Source: Muribaculaceae bacterium (GTDB taxonomy: Bacteria > Bacteroidota > Bacteroidia > Bacteroidales > Muribaculaceae). From it: a stretch of DNA of 64,000 nucleotides. The notes beneath the pieces are model-generated. The model was given only the letters and a program-made list of their open reading frames with translations, was not told the DNA's origin and did no database searches. The position numbers were made by a program, and so were the translations under genes. Location: NCBI GenBank assembly GCA_017621225.1, contig JAGATN010000003.1, forward strand, positions 1 through 64,000, given 5' to 3'. Positions 35,865 through 45,242 of this stretch are shown in pieces (position 1 is the stretch's first letter; the number at the start of each line of letters is the position of its first letter).

Positions 35865-38051
35865 TCACTCAGCGGCTTCGAGCTCCAACGCGAGGCTCGA
35901 ATATTCCTTATTGAGCAACGAAGCCATAGGCAACCCTTCGTTCATCAACACCTTGCCGCTGATAGTCTTTCCGTCAAGGGCGCAAGGACGCTTTTCGTCG
36001 ACAGGCGTAAGGTCTTTTATCTTATACATTTTATCGGGGTCAAGACCGTTCATCCTTACCGTGGGCACCACCATATTTATAAGGTGATTCATCTTATATG
36101 CATAAAATACCGCACGTTTTTTATCGGGAACCACGTACATGAGCGAAGCCACGCCCTTGTTGTCGTAAGGCGACATCAATCGATACAGGTCGCCAAATTG
36201 CACTACCGGGCGAATGCCCTTATAAGCGGCTATGGCGCGCGACGCGAATGCCTTGTCGGCATCATTCATGTCCTTGGGCTGTATTTCCATTCCCAGACGG
36301 CCCGACATGGCCACGTCAAACCTGAACTTCAAAGGCACGGTACGGCCCGTTTGATGATTTTTGTCGGCACTGACATGCGATGCCATCGCCACTGCGGGAT
36401 AGAAATTCGATATGCCCCACTGCAAATATATGCGCTGCAACGCATCGGTATTGTCGCTGGTCCAGAATTCATTGAAATAGGGCAACATTCCGTAGTTCAC
36501 GCGGCCGCCGCCACCGGCACACGCCTGCATGACCAGATCGGGATATTTGGCGCGTATGCGCTCAAGCACCTTCTTAAGCCCCAACTGATAGTCGATGTAG
36601 AGGTTCGACTGCTTGTCGGCCGGAAGATATTGCGATCCGTAGTCGAGTACGCTGCAATTGTCATCCCACTTCATATAAGCTATTTCGGGGTGCTTGGTCA
36701 TAAGGCCGTCGACCACTCCAAACACAAAGTCCTGCACCTTGGGGTTGGTCAAGTCGAGCACTATCTGCGTGCCCCCGCGTCCGGTCGAGAGCGGACGATT
36801 GTTGACTCTCATTATCCAATCGGGATGCTTTTCGAATATCTCACTTTTGGTATTCGCCATTTCAGGCTCGATCCATATGCCGAACTTTATGTTGTTCTTG
36901 CGTGCCGAGGCTATGAGGCCTTCGATGCCTTCGGGCAATTTTTCGCGGCACACCTCCCAGTCGCCGAGACTGCTGCTTCCGCTATTGCGCGGATATTTGT
37001 TGCCAAACCAACCGTCGTCCATGACGAACAGTTCTCCGCCCATTGCCGAGAAGGCCTGCATCATTTCGTCCATTCCCTTTTGGTTGACCTTGAAATAGAC
37101 ACCTTCCCAACTGTTGAGCAATATGTCATGCTCCTTGTTGCCGTCGTGCAATTTATGGTCGCGCGCCCAACGATGAAACGCACGGCTTACGCCACCTTTT
37201 CCTTCGGTGCTGTAAGTCATTGCAAACTCAGGCGTGCGGAAAGTACTTTTAGGGTCGAGCACGTAATGCGACGTTTCCTCGTTTATTCCGGCCGACATAT
37301 CGAATTTCGTGCTATGCACATCCATCTTTATCAAATAATTGCCCGTCCACGCGAGCGCGCCACCAAACACATGGCCGGCATCTTCGGTCGGTTCGCCATC
37401 CATCGACAGCATAAACGAGGGGTTATCGCTCTCGGTATTTACCAGTCCGTCCTTATTTGCCACGACCTTCTGTCCGTTTGTGAGTCGTTCCTGCTCCTGA
37501 GTGCTTTCGCCGCCCCAAAAGCCATGGAAGTGCGTCAACCAGTTGTCGTTGCGACGCATTGGCAGAAACGCCGATGCGAAACGATATAGCGTTATCGGTT
37601 TTTTGTTGTCATTGTCGACTTCAACCCAGGTGGTCATCACGTCGCTACCCGAATATGTCTTGAAATATTGACGCAACACGAACGGATACACCTGATCTTT
37701 CATCACTATTTCAGTAACATCACCATCGTCAACCGAGTACTGCTTTACCCGGTCGACCACGAGGTCAAGCGTCATATTGCCATCGGGGTGCGACACCGCC
37801 ATGGCCTTTTCGCCCGGGGTATTCAATCCGAACACCGGATAGCTTTCCTTGTCGAAAGCCAATCCGCTTGCATATATTCCGGGAATATCGGCTTCCTCTA
37901 TCCTGCTGCCGTAATATTGAAATTTCGACTTCTCGCCGGGAGTCGCCGTTATCAGCATCGAGGTTTTAGGAGTGGAAATCAAATAATCTTTAGCCTCTGA
38001 AATGCCGGAAACCACCGACAATCCCATTACAAAAACAAGAGCTTTATTCAT
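35865..38051 (-). CDS. Alpha-galactosidase, glycoside hydrolase family 36
   Basis: 728-residue enzyme with a signal peptide, an N-terminal beta-supersandwich, a (beta/alpha)8 catalytic barrel (about 320-640) and a C-terminal beta domain. GH36 catalytic residues are in place: nucleophile Asp463 in YMKWDDN and acid/base Asp533 in FWTSDNTD, plus the family segments FVMDDGWFG and GIWIEPEMANTKSE. It should release terminal alpha-galactose from oligosaccharides or glycans. It is the second gene of HExxH protein-GH36-GH97 on the minus strand. Confidence 0.95.
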   Translation of the reverse strand: MNKALVFVMGLSVVSGISEAKDYLISTPKTSMLITATPGEKSKFQYYGSRIEEADIPGIYASGLAFDKESYPVFGLNTPGEKAMAVSHPDGNMTLDLVVDRVKQYSVDDGDVTEIVMKDQVYPFVLRQYFKTYSGSDVMTTWVEVDNDNKKPITLYRFASAFLPMRRNDNWLTHFHGFWGGESTQEQERLTNGQKVVANKDGLVNTESDNPSFMLSMDGEPTEDAGHVFGGALAWTGNYLIKMDVHSTKFDMSAGINEETSHYVLDPKSTFRTPEFAMTYSTEGKGGVSRAFHRWARDHKLHDGNKEHDILLNSWEGVYFKVNQKGMDEMMQAFSAMGGELFVMDDGWFGNKYPRNSGSSSLGDWEVCREKLPEGIEGLIASARKNNIKFGIWIEPEMANTKSEIFEKHPDWIMRVNNRPLSTGRGGTQIVLDLTNPKVQDFVFGVVDGLMTKHPEIAYMKWDDNCSVLDYGSQYLPADKQSNLYIDYQLGLKKVLERIRAKYPDLVMQACAGGGGRVNYGMLPYFNEFWTSDNTDALQRIYLQWGISNFYPAVAMASHVSADKNHQTGRTVPLKFRFDVAMSGRLGMEIQPKDMNDADKAFASRAIAAYKGIRPVVQFGDLYRLMSPYDNKGVASLMYVVPDKKRAVFYAYKMNHLINMVVPTVRMNGLDPDKMYKIKDLTPVDEKRPCALDGKTISGKVLMNEGLPMASLLNKEYSSLALELEAAE

Positions 38052-38085
38052 TTTTAAATAATATGTAACTTAAATATCCGATTGA

Positions 38086-39417
38086 TTATTTTGCATCGGC
38101 AATCATCGACTGATGAACCGTTGCATTCTTCAGCTTCAGGGCGTAGGGCCACTGCGCGTTCATGCCATCCTGTCCGAGAAGGTCGGACGAATGGTCGGCG
38201 GGAGCGCCCGTCACCACGAGCCACACATACTCGGCATCGGCCGGCACCTTGAATTTCAAAGATTTGTTCTTGCCATTGCGCGCTTTCGACATAGGGCCAT
38301 ACGTACAATTACCAGCTTTATCGACCGTTACCAGACCGTATCGCCATCCGGCCAAATCGGTGCGCACCGAATTATATCCTTCGGCTCCGGCAAGCCCCTC
38401 GAAATCCACCACAATCTTTTTGCCTTTTTCGGCATCAAGACGAATGGCGTTGTATCCATAGTTCTGCGGCGCGTGCGATGCCGAAATACGATAACGCCCT
38501 TTTGCATCGGCAGGCTCCAAACTACATTTATGCTGATTTATGTATTTATGGCATTTCTCCTTCACGCGCGGAATGTCCCATGCCACGAAATGCGATGCAG
38601 CCTCATATATCTCATCGTTGAAAGCCTGCTGGTCGAGCCCGGCCAATCGCTTATACGTGGCCACGGGGTCTTCGCCCTCTTTCGATTCACGCCACATACG
38701 TCCCACTATCTCCTGTCCGTGCTTATTTGACCAATATTCCATAAATTGCGGGGCATGATACATATTGGCCGGATGAAACAGCGAATGGTGCGTTAGATCC
38801 ATATATGCGTCGAGATGAAATTTCTCGTACTCGGTCCAGTCGGGATACACTTGCCAAAGCATCCATTGCGAAGTATATTCCACTATCGGACTTCCGGGGA
38901 ATCCCCTACCCCCGTCGGCGCTCACTATGCATTGAAAGGAGTGACCCATCTCGTGGGCGAGAGTGCAATAAGGATATGCCTTGGCTCTTACCGGACGAAA
39001 CCACATCATGCCAACGCCCTCGTCGCCCCAGCCGTAAGCGGTGCCGTCGTCATCGTTGTGCATCCATATTATCATCTTGTATTTTGACGATTCGGAGTTT
39101 TCCCTGTCGGCAAAATGCAGATTGTCGATATAAAAATTATAAAAGCGTTCGCCCTCCGCAAGAATGGCTTTCGGATCGAACCGTCGCGATTCATCGGCAT
39201 ACTGCGTCGGATCAGTGCCAAACGATTTATCCCAAAATATAACCAGATTAGCAGACTCGGCCTTATGTTCCATATCGAAAGAGCCGTCGGGCTGTCCGAA
39301 TTTATTTTCATTTCCTACGGCCGTCGGTATTTTTATAACCTTATCGGCAGCAGAGGCAATGACGCTCACGGACATTAGCGCGAATGCCGTCAGCGCGGCA
39401 AACATCTTATTTCCCAT
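38086..39417 (-). CDS. Secreted HExxH protein (DUF6055-like), possible metallopeptidase
   Basis: 443 residues from the ATG at 39415-39417, with signal peptide (MGNKMFAALTAFALMSVSVIA). A gluzincin-type site is visible: HEMGH at 155-159 and Glu180 in SPIVEYTSQW, suitable as the third zinc ligand. The flanking residues and the C-terminal beta region (about 330-443) resemble DUF6055 proteins. An upstream TTG at 39487 would overlap the promoter's -7 element and is rejected. It is the first gene of the alpha-galactosidase unit, so it may act on the same glycoconjugate; whether it is a protease or a structural relative is not known. Confidence 0.65.
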   Translation of the reverse strand: MGNKMFAALTAFALMSVSVIASAADKVIKIPTAVGNENKFGQPDGSFDMEHKAESANLVIFWDKSFGTDPTQYADESRRFDPKAILAEGERFYNFYIDNLHFADRENSESSKYKMIIWMHNDDDGTAYGWGDEGVGMMWFRPVRAKAYPYCTLAHEMGHSFQCIVSADGGRGFPGSPIVEYTSQWMLWQVYPDWTEYEKFHLDAYMDLTHHSLFHPANMYHAPQFMEYWSNKHGQEIVGRMWRESKEGEDPVATYKRLAGLDQQAFNDEIYEAASHFVAWDIPRVKEKCHKYINQHKCSLEPADAKGRYRISASHAPQNYGYNAIRLDAEKGKKIVVDFEGLAGAEGYNSVRTDLAGWRYGLVTVDKAGNCTYGPMSKARNGKNKSLKFKVPADAEYVWLVVTGAPADHSSDLLGQDGMNAQWPYALKLKNATVHQSMIADAK

Positions 39418-39446
39418 GATAATGATTGTAGTTTTGTTTATTGCTA

Positions 39447-39454
39447 CAAATTTA
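39447..39454 (-). promoter_or_regulatory. -7 element of the alpha-galactosidase module
   Basis: TAAATTTG on the minus strand lies 30 bases before the ATG of the HExxH gene. It is divergent from the antiporter promoter 100 bases away. Confidence 0.55.
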
Positions 39455-39553
39455 CGCATTTTTGCATATATTACATTGCACATTGCCAATAAATTAATAG
39501 AATTTAATGTGCCTACACCGGCTCGTGACGCTAAAAAGCACCGAAAACTTTAT

Positions 39554-39561
39554 TAATTTTG
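39554..39561 (+). promoter_or_regulatory. -7 element of the Ca/Na antiporter gene
   Basis: TAATTTTG fits TAnnTTTG, 61 bases before the chosen ATG. The expected -33 TTTG is missing. Confidence 0.5.
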
Positions 39562-39621
39562 TGCGTTATAACAATGAAGGTCCGCTTCAAAACGGATGAA
39601 TCAGACAAATATTCCGACACA

Positions 39622-40611
39622 ATGATACTCAACGTAGCATATCTCATAATAGGCTTGATTTTAATACTGATGGGGGCAAATGCGCTGACCGACGGAGCCT
39701 CGGCCATAGCCAAGCGATTCGGCATATCTGATCTCGTGGTAGGCCTCACGGTAGTGGCTTTCGGCACCTCGGCGCCTGAGCTGGTAATAAGCATAACATC
39801 GGCAATAAAAGGCAGCTCCGAGCTGTCGATAGGCAACGTAGTGGGGAGCAACATCTTCAACATTCTGGTAATAATAGGCGTAACCGCAACGGCAGCCCCG
39901 ATAGTGATAAAGCGAAGCATAATGACCAACGAAATACCGATGGTCATACTGTCGTCGGTAATACTGCTGATAATGGGCAATTCGGTGCTGCTCGACGGCG
40001 CCCCGACATCGATGATAAACAGAGTCGACGGGCTCATGTTGCTCATATTCTTCATTCTGTTCATGCGCTACACGTTTGCACAGGCAAAAGACACGTCGGC
40101 CGACGACCCGACGGCCGGTAACGCATCGGCCACGCCGGCCATGAAAACGGGCAAAGCCGTGGTGTGGGTCATCGGTGGGCTTGCAGCTCTAATATTCGGA
40201 GGCGACCGCTTTGTAGCCGGGGCATCGGGAATAGCCGCCGGGCTAGGCGTTAGCGAGGCAATAATAGGCCTGACCATCGTAGCCGCCGGCACATCGCTCC
40301 CCGAGCTGGCCACGTCGGTGGCAGCAGCCCTGAAGGGGAAGCCGGGCATCGCCATAGGCAACGTGATAGGCAGCAACATATTCAACGCATTGCTGGTGCT
40401 CGGATCGGCGGCGACCATTCGTCCGCTTGCATTCGGAAGCATCAACAACGTAGACCTTCTCGTGCTCCTCGGAGCGTCGATACTGTTTTTGGCGTTCGGA
40501 TGGCTGTTTAAGGTGCGCACGATAACGCGCGCGGAAGGACTCATTCTTGTGGCCGCATACGTGGCCTACACCGTGTATCTCGTGGCGCAGGCTCAATCAA
40601 GCGCATCGTGA
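39622..40611 (+). CDS. Calcium/sodium antiporter (CaCA family, YrbG type)
   Basis: CaCA-family exchangers swap Na+ or H+ for Ca2+. The protein is 329 residues from the ATG at 39622, with about 10 membrane helices in two inverted halves. Both halves carry the alpha-repeat motif: AFGTSAPELVISITSA with GNVVGSNIFNILV, and AAGTSLPELATSVAAA with GNVIGSNIFNALLV. Earlier ATG and TTG codons (39574, 39559) would place charged residues before helix 1 and lie too close to the promoter. The two halves are joined by a hydrophilic loop with Asp and Thr. It precedes obgE but that gene has its own promoter. Confidence 0.93.
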   Translation: MILNVAYLIIGLILILMGANALTDGASAIAKRFGISDLVVGLTVVAFGTSAPELVISITSAIKGSSELSIGNVVGSNIFNILVIIGVTATAAPIVIKRSIMTNEIPMVILSSVILLIMGNSVLLDGAPTSMINRVDGLMLLIFFILFMRYTFAQAKDTSADDPTAGNASATPAMKTGKAVVWVIGGLAALIFGGDRFVAGASGIAAGLGVSEAIIGLTIVAAGTSLPELATSVAAALKGKPGIAIGNVIGSNIFNALLVLGSAATIRPLAFGSINNVDLLVLLGASILFLAFGWLFKVRTITRAEGLILVAAYVAYTVYLVAQAQSSAS

Positions 40612-40628
40612 GGCCACTCAGAAGGCAA

Positions 40629-40660
40629 TTTGGATTTATCAATGATTTAACGTACTTTTG
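40629..40660 (+). promoter_or_regulatory. Promoter of obgE-pgeF
   Basis: TTTG (40629-40632), 20 bases, TACTTTTG (40653-40660); 23 bases before the obgE ATG. Confidence 0.78.
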
Positions 40661-40683
40661 CACAATAAAAAACGAAGCACAAA

Positions 40684-41865
40684 ATGGCTGATTCCAATTT
40701 CATAGATTACGTAAAGATACTTTGCCGCTCAGGCAAAGGAGGCGCAGGATCTCGACACTTCCATCGAGCCAAATACGTTCCCAAAGGGGGCCCCGACGGC
40801 GGCGACGGCGGGCGAGGCGGACATATCATATTAAAGGGGAACAGCCATATGTGGACGTTGCTTCCACTTCGCTATCGCCGACACATTTTTGCCGGAAACG
40901 GCCAAAGCGGATCGGGCGGACGCAGCTTCGGAAAGGATGGCGACGACGTGATTGTCGACGTACCGTGCGGCACGGTGGTGTTTGATGCCGAGACGGGCGA
41001 ATTTCTATGTGAAGTGACATACGACGGCGAGGAAGTGAAGCTTCTCAGAGGCGGACGAGGAGGATTGGGCAACTGGCATTTCAAGAGCGCCACCAACCGC
41101 ACTCCGCGTTATGCCCAACCGGGCGAACCGGCAATAGAAAAGAGCGTGATACTTGAATTGAAGCTACTTGCCGACGTAGGCCTCGTAGGATTTCCCAATG
41201 CAGGCAAATCGACGCTGCTTTCGGCATTGTCGGCCGCGCGCCCCAAAATAGCCGACTATCCGTTCACCACCATGGAGCCGCAACTGGGCATCGTGCCTTA
41301 TCGCGACAGTCGCTCGTTCGTAATGGCCGACATACCTGGTATAATCGAGGGCGCAAGCGAAGGCCGAGGGCTCGGACTACGCTTTCTGCGACACATAGAG
41401 CGAAACGCCGTGCTGCTGTTCATGGTTCCGGCCGATGCAGACGACATTCGCCATGAATATGAAGTTCTGCTGAAAGAGCTCGAGACATTCAATCCGCAAT
41501 TGATGGACAAGCAACGCATCCTGGCCATATCGAAAAGCGACATGCTCGACGACGAATTGAAGGAGGAGATAGCGACCATGCTACCCGACGACGTGCCGCA
41601 CGTGTTCATTTCGGCCGTAGCCCAGCAAGGACTTACGGAGCTGAAGGACATGCTTTGGAGCGCGATAAACGACGAACGCAACCAAATAGCCACTCCCGCC
41701 ATTACGCACCGACCGCTCGACGGACATCATAGAGTTAGAGAAGAAGACGAATTCATATTCGAAAACGTGCCGCAACCCGACGTTGACGGGGAAGAAGACT
41801 GGGATGAAGAAGGCTGGGACGAGGAATATGACGACGATGAATACTTTGAGCCTGATCAGCCTTGA
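40684..41865 (+). CDS. obgE: Obg family GTPase CgtA
   Basis: ObgE is a ribosome-associated GTPase needed for 50S assembly and the stringent response. The 393-residue protein has the glycine-rich Obg fold (about 1-160, [14 protein letters not shown]), the G domain starting with GFPNAGKST at about 169-177, [16 protein letters not shown] and the SKSD nucleotide motif, and an unusually acidic C-terminal tail (about 350-393, dominated by Asp and Glu). Its 3' end overlaps pgeF by 29 bases. Confidence 0.97.
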   Translation: MADSNFIDYVKILCRSGKGGAGSRHFHRAKYVPKGGPDGGDGGRGGHIILKGNSHMWTLLPLRYRRHIFAGNGQSGSGGRSFGKDGDDVIVDVPCGTVVFDAETGEFLCEVTYDGEEVKLLRGGRGGLGNWHFKSATNRTPRYAQPGEPAIEKSVILELKLLADVGLVGFPNAGKSTLLSALSAARPKIADYPFTTMEPQLGIVPYRDSRSFVMADIPGIIEGASEGRGLGLRFLRHIERNAVLLFMVPADADDIRHEYEVLLKELETFNPQLMDKQRILAISKSDMLDDELKEEIATMLPDDVPHVFISAVAQQGLTELKDMLWSAINDERNQIATPAITHRPLDGHHRVREEDEFIFENVPQPDVDGEEDWDEEGWDEEYDDDEYFEPDQP

Positions 41866-42649
41866 CGCAGGCCCGGGAATAACGGCCTTCAGCACCCTGA
41901 GAGGCTGCACGTCAGACGATTCGCCCTATTCCGGATTCAACGCCTGCCATTATACCGGCGACGATCCACGTCACGTAAAAGCGTGCCGTAGCGCATTGTG
42001 CAAAGAACTTGGAATATCGGAATGCCAACTGATAATCCCCCGACAGACCCACTCAACAAACGTGGCTACGATTGGCTATGAGAAACCGATGCTCGAAAAT
42101 GTAGATGCATTGGTCACCCGACGCACCGACGTGGCATTATGCATAAACACGGCCGATTGCGTGCCCGTAGTGATGTCAGATGCCAATGCCCGCGTGATAG
42201 CCGTGGCCCACTCGGGATGGAGAGGCACCGTTGGTCGCATCGCCGCGCGCACGGTTGAAGCCATGACGAGGCTCGGGGCATCGCCCCACGACATAATCGT
42301 AGCAATGGGGCCTTGCATATGCCCGGAGTGCTTTGAAGTAGGCGATGAAGTGGTCGAGGCATTTGCCACCGAGTTTCCCGATGCCGGCGAAATAATAATT
42401 CCACGAACACCCCGCAGCCACATCGACCTCGCGGCGGCAATAAAGCATACGCTCGTCGAAGCCGGCGTTCCGGAATCGTCGATAATCGGTCCTACGGCTT
42501 GTTCGCATTGCAATCCCGACAAACTGTTTTCAGCCCGCACGCATGGAATCGCGTCGGGGCGCATGCTAACCGTCGCGAAAATGACATGCGACGCGCCTAT
42601 CAGCCAACGGGAAGGTCGGCCAACGACTTTCGCGGGAAAGCATCAATGA
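41837..42649 (+). CDS. pgeF: Multicopper polyphenol oxidase/laccase-domain protein (PgeF-like)
   Basis: YfiH/PgeF-family proteins act as peptidoglycan-editing purine or amidase-related enzymes; the exact activity varies in published work. The 270-residue product has the metal-binding signature [19 protein letters not shown] and [13 protein letters not shown] with the conserved His and Cys residues. The start could be ATG 41828 or 41837; the latter is used. It overlaps obgE by 29 bases and its 3' end overlaps the end of the convergent GNGPSL gene by 50 bases. Confidence 0.9.
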   Translation: MNTLSLISLDAGPGITAFSTLRGCTSDDSPYSGFNACHYTGDDPRHVKACRSALCKELGISECQLIIPRQTHSTNVATIGYEKPMLENVDALVTRRTDVALCINTADCVPVVMSDANARVIAVAHSGWRGTVGRIAARTVEAMTRLGASPHDIIVAMGPCICPECFEVGDEVVEAFATEFPDAGEIIIPRTPRSHIDLAAAIKHTLVEAGVPESSIIGPTACSHCNPDKLFSARTHGIASGRMLTVAKMTCDAPISQREGRPTTFAGKHQ

Positions 42650-43466
42650 AACTTCCGGGCGTACTGTTATAAATCATGACATTTTTTGAGTCGGCAAACT
42701 TTTTTATCGAAAAATAAGCCTTGAACGCCACGTAATAGCTATGCACCACTTCGTGCAGACGCACGGTCTTGAATATGGCGGCATTCCATTTTCGGGCACT
42801 CTCATTATCTTTGTAAAAATGCGGCTGCACCGAAACCACCTCGTTTTGCTCGTTGACCTCGAGAGTGCGCATCCACGAGTGATCGGCTCCAACGAGATAT
42901 ATTTTCTTGAAGCCCAGCCATATTGCGACCATTATCGACGGGATGAGCACATTTCGCGGACGAGGAGTGCCCCAACGGCGGCCATATGCCATACGCTCAA
43001 ACCATCCGAACCCCTCAAGCCCTACGCTGTTGATGGTTCGCACCGTCACATTGGGATTGCCTTGCAAGTCGAAGCTGCCGCGATTCACGGCAGGCACGAA
43101 AATGGTCATGGGCCAATCGACACGCTTGGCAAAGGTTTCGCGCAACCGTTTGAGGTTTTCGCCCGGATTGGGATCGAAAAAAGCCGGATCGACCATGACA
43201 TAATATCGAGGCTTCAAGTCAAAAAATTCCTCGGCATTGGCGGCATAGTTCACGGCAAGAGTGGTGTGAGTGCGCAGCACGTCGCCATACGTGGCAATCG
43301 TGTCCGACAACGACGGTCCGTTGCCCATTATTATTATGCTATCGTTTTCGGGCCGGGCTTCGGCGCCGACGTCGCATCGACGGCTCTGCAACAACACCTT
43401 TGCCACACTCTTAAGCGTATTGCCCAATGCTTCAAACGCCGTTGAAATATCATCTACCTTACTCAT
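42600..43466 (-). CDS. GNGPSL-motif protein, possible GT42/DUF115-like glycan enzyme
   Basis: 288 residues from the ATG at 43464-43466. An in-frame TTG at 43488 lies next to the flippase stop and is not favoured. The segment SIIIMGNGPSLSD (GNGPSL at 48-53) is the nucleotide-binding-like start seen in bacterial GT42 sialyltransferases and in DUF115/MptE-like proteins. Further on, MVAIWLGFKKIYLVGADHSW and [14 protein letters not shown] also fit that fold by pattern. No signal or membrane segment is seen. It is 20 bases downstream of a Wzx-type flippase gene. A glycan role is inferred; a true sialyltransferase is only one option. Confidence 0.55.
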   Translation of the reverse strand: MSKVDDISTAFEALGNTLKSVAKVLLQSRRCDVGAEARPENDSIIIMGNGPSLSDTIATYGDVLRTHTTLAVNYAANAEEFFDLKPRYYVMVDPAFFDPNPGENLKRLRETFAKRVDWPMTIFVPAVNRGSFDLQGNPNVTVRTINSVGLEGFGWFERMAYGRRWGTPRPRNVLIPSIMVAIWLGFKKIYLVGADHSWMRTLEVNEQNEVVSVQPHFYKDNESARKWNAAIFKTVRLHEVVHSYYVAFKAYFSIKKFADSKNVMIYNSTPGSFIDAFPRKSLADLPVG

Positions 43467-43486
43467 TGTTTCTTTTCTCTTTTCAT

Positions 43487-44956
43487 TCAAATTTCTTCAT
43501 TTTCATCGACAATGTGCCCGCGCTTACGTAAAAACGCGATACTTTCGCGCAACATCACCGATCCTGACGCATAAAGCGAGCCCACGTACACGACGGCGGC
43601 AATCGCCACTTTCAGCGCAAGGCGAACCGACGCATGAGGTATGCCTACCGAAACCACCCACGCCACCAGCATCGACAGTAGCGCAAGGCCGAGAAACGGC
43701 AACATGTCACGCAAGGCATCGATGATGCGCAGTCCTATCATTTCGAAGGCGAAATGCTGCCACACGAACAGCCACAATATGTTTACCGTCACGAAAGCCA
43801 CTATCATGGGGTATATGCCAAAAGGATGCATGCCTACAAGTATGCCGCACGTAACCACGCTAAGAGCCACCGTGTTATATAGATTTATCGACGTATGCTC
43901 CTGGCTTATCACCAAATTGGAGTATAGCGTTATGATGGGATAAAACGCACCATATATGCTTAGTATCTGCAACATGCCCACGCTCGGCAACCACTTTTCG
44001 CCGGCCACGAGCAATATGAATTCGGGAGATATCAGCCCAAGCCCGAGCATAGCCGGAAACGACACGAAGCTCGTGAAGCGCAGCATTTTTCGAAACACGG
44101 CCCTGTAACGGTCGCGATCATCCTTAACCCTTGCAAGCACCGGAAGCGCAACGCCGTTAAGCATTCCATTTATGAGCGTTGTGCCCATATCGTTCCATTT
44201 TGCGGCATTACCATACTGTCCGGCAAGCGCCTTGGTGTAAAATCGGCCAAGCAGCAACGAAAACACATTGCGGTTGATCTGCATGAATATCGTTGCCACC
44301 AACAGCTTGCTGCTAAATCGGAACATACGGCGCACCGGACCGAAATCGATTCGAAACGTAGGCCGCCAAGGCGAAACCACCCAGTTGAGCAGCGTAGTCA
44401 TTCCGGTGTACACCACTGTTTGCGCGGCGAGGCCCCAATAGGCAAATCCGTAATATGCCATTGTCACCGAAACGATGCCCGATATGGCCAACGACACAAT
44501 TAATATAAGAGAGCTCTCACGCACCATCAAATGGCCATAGAGATATGCCCTCTGGGCTATGCCCCACCCCGAGAACAGGAAGCTCAAAAACAAGAATCGC
44601 GAAAGAGCCACAAGCTCGTCGGAGTGATAAAAATCGGCTATGAGCGGTGCACATAAAAACAATATGACATACATCAACAAGCCGGTAAGCACATTAAACC
44701 AGAACACCGAGTTATAGTCGTCGGCCGAAGCATCTTTTTTATTTATCAATGCGGTCATAAAACCGCTGTCCTGCAAAGCTCCGGCAATGGCCGTAAACAC
44801 CGCCAACACCTGCACCATACCATAGTCGGTGTCGGTGAGCATCCGAAGCAGGCATATGCCGAAAACGAGATTCAGCAATTGCACTATTCCATTGCTGAAT
44901 CCGCCCCACAACAGGCCCTTGGCGGTACGTTCTTTTAACGACGATGTTGACGACAT
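43487..44956 (-). CDS. Wzx-type polysaccharide flippase (lipopolysaccharide biosynthesis protein)
   Basis: 489-residue membrane protein with about 12-14 helices and the polysaccharide-transport family start LKERTAKGLLWGGFSNGIVQLLNLVFGI. Wzx proteins flip lipid-linked glycan repeats across the inner membrane. The ATG at 44954-44956 is used because the 23 residues encoded from an earlier ATG (45023-45025) do not resemble the family. It is followed by the GNGPSL protein, and no polymerase or glycosyltransferase cluster is near, so this is an isolated pair. Confidence 0.88.
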   Translation of the reverse strand: MSSTSSLKERTAKGLLWGGFSNGIVQLLNLVFGICLLRMLTDTDYGMVQVLAVFTAIAGALQDSGFMTALINKKDASADDYNSVFWFNVLTGLLMYVILFLCAPLIADFYHSDELVALSRFLFLSFLFSGWGIAQRAYLYGHLMVRESSLILIVSLAISGIVSVTMAYYGFAYWGLAAQTVVYTGMTTLLNWVVSPWRPTFRIDFGPVRRMFRFSSKLLVATIFMQINRNVFSLLLGRFYTKALAGQYGNAAKWNDMGTTLINGMLNGVALPVLARVKDDRDRYRAVFRKMLRFTSFVSFPAMLGLGLISPEFILLVAGEKWLPSVGMLQILSIYGAFYPIITLYSNLVISQEHTSINLYNTVALSVVTCGILVGMHPFGIYPMIVAFVTVNILWLFVWQHFAFEMIGLRIIDALRDMLPFLGLALLSMLVAWVVSVGIPHASVRLALKVAIAAVVYVGSLYASGSVMLRESIAFLRKRGHIVDENEEI

Positions 44957-45043
44957 ATAGTTTATTACTGATTTTACGAAACTGTTTAAACAATTTCTTA
45001 GCGCGCTATCGGCCATACGTGACATGCCGAATCGCTAAAGATG

Positions 45044-45075
45044 CAAAGTTACTTCTTTCCCATCGTATTTTCAAA
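45044..45075 (-). promoter_or_regulatory. Promoter of the flippase gene
   Basis: On the minus strand TTTG (45072-45075), 20 bases, TAACTTTG (45044-45051). Transcription would start near 45038, giving an 80-base leader to the chosen ATG. Confidence 0.72.
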
Positions 45076-45199
45076 AAATTTCGCAGAGCGCCTGCAAATC
45101 ACGTAATTCCACCACGCACCAACAATCCAAATACGACATATCGGCACGCGGTTTCCACATTTGTTTTTAAACAACCTCTAATATATCGCGGTTTTTGCG

Positions 45200-45207
45200 T
45201 AATTTTG
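45200..45207 (+). promoter_or_regulatory. -7 element of glsA-glsB
   Basis: TAATTTTG, 36 bases before the glsA ATG. The only upstream TTTG is too far away (36-base gap). Confidence 0.5.
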
Positions 45208-45242
45208 CGCCTCATTAACGCCATAAGCACAGCATCAAGACA

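Noticed and set aside
35853-37589. Open frame of 578 codons on the plus strand
   Set aside because: It is antisense to the GH36 alpha-galactosidase with its catalytic motifs, and is His- and Arg-rich with no domain.
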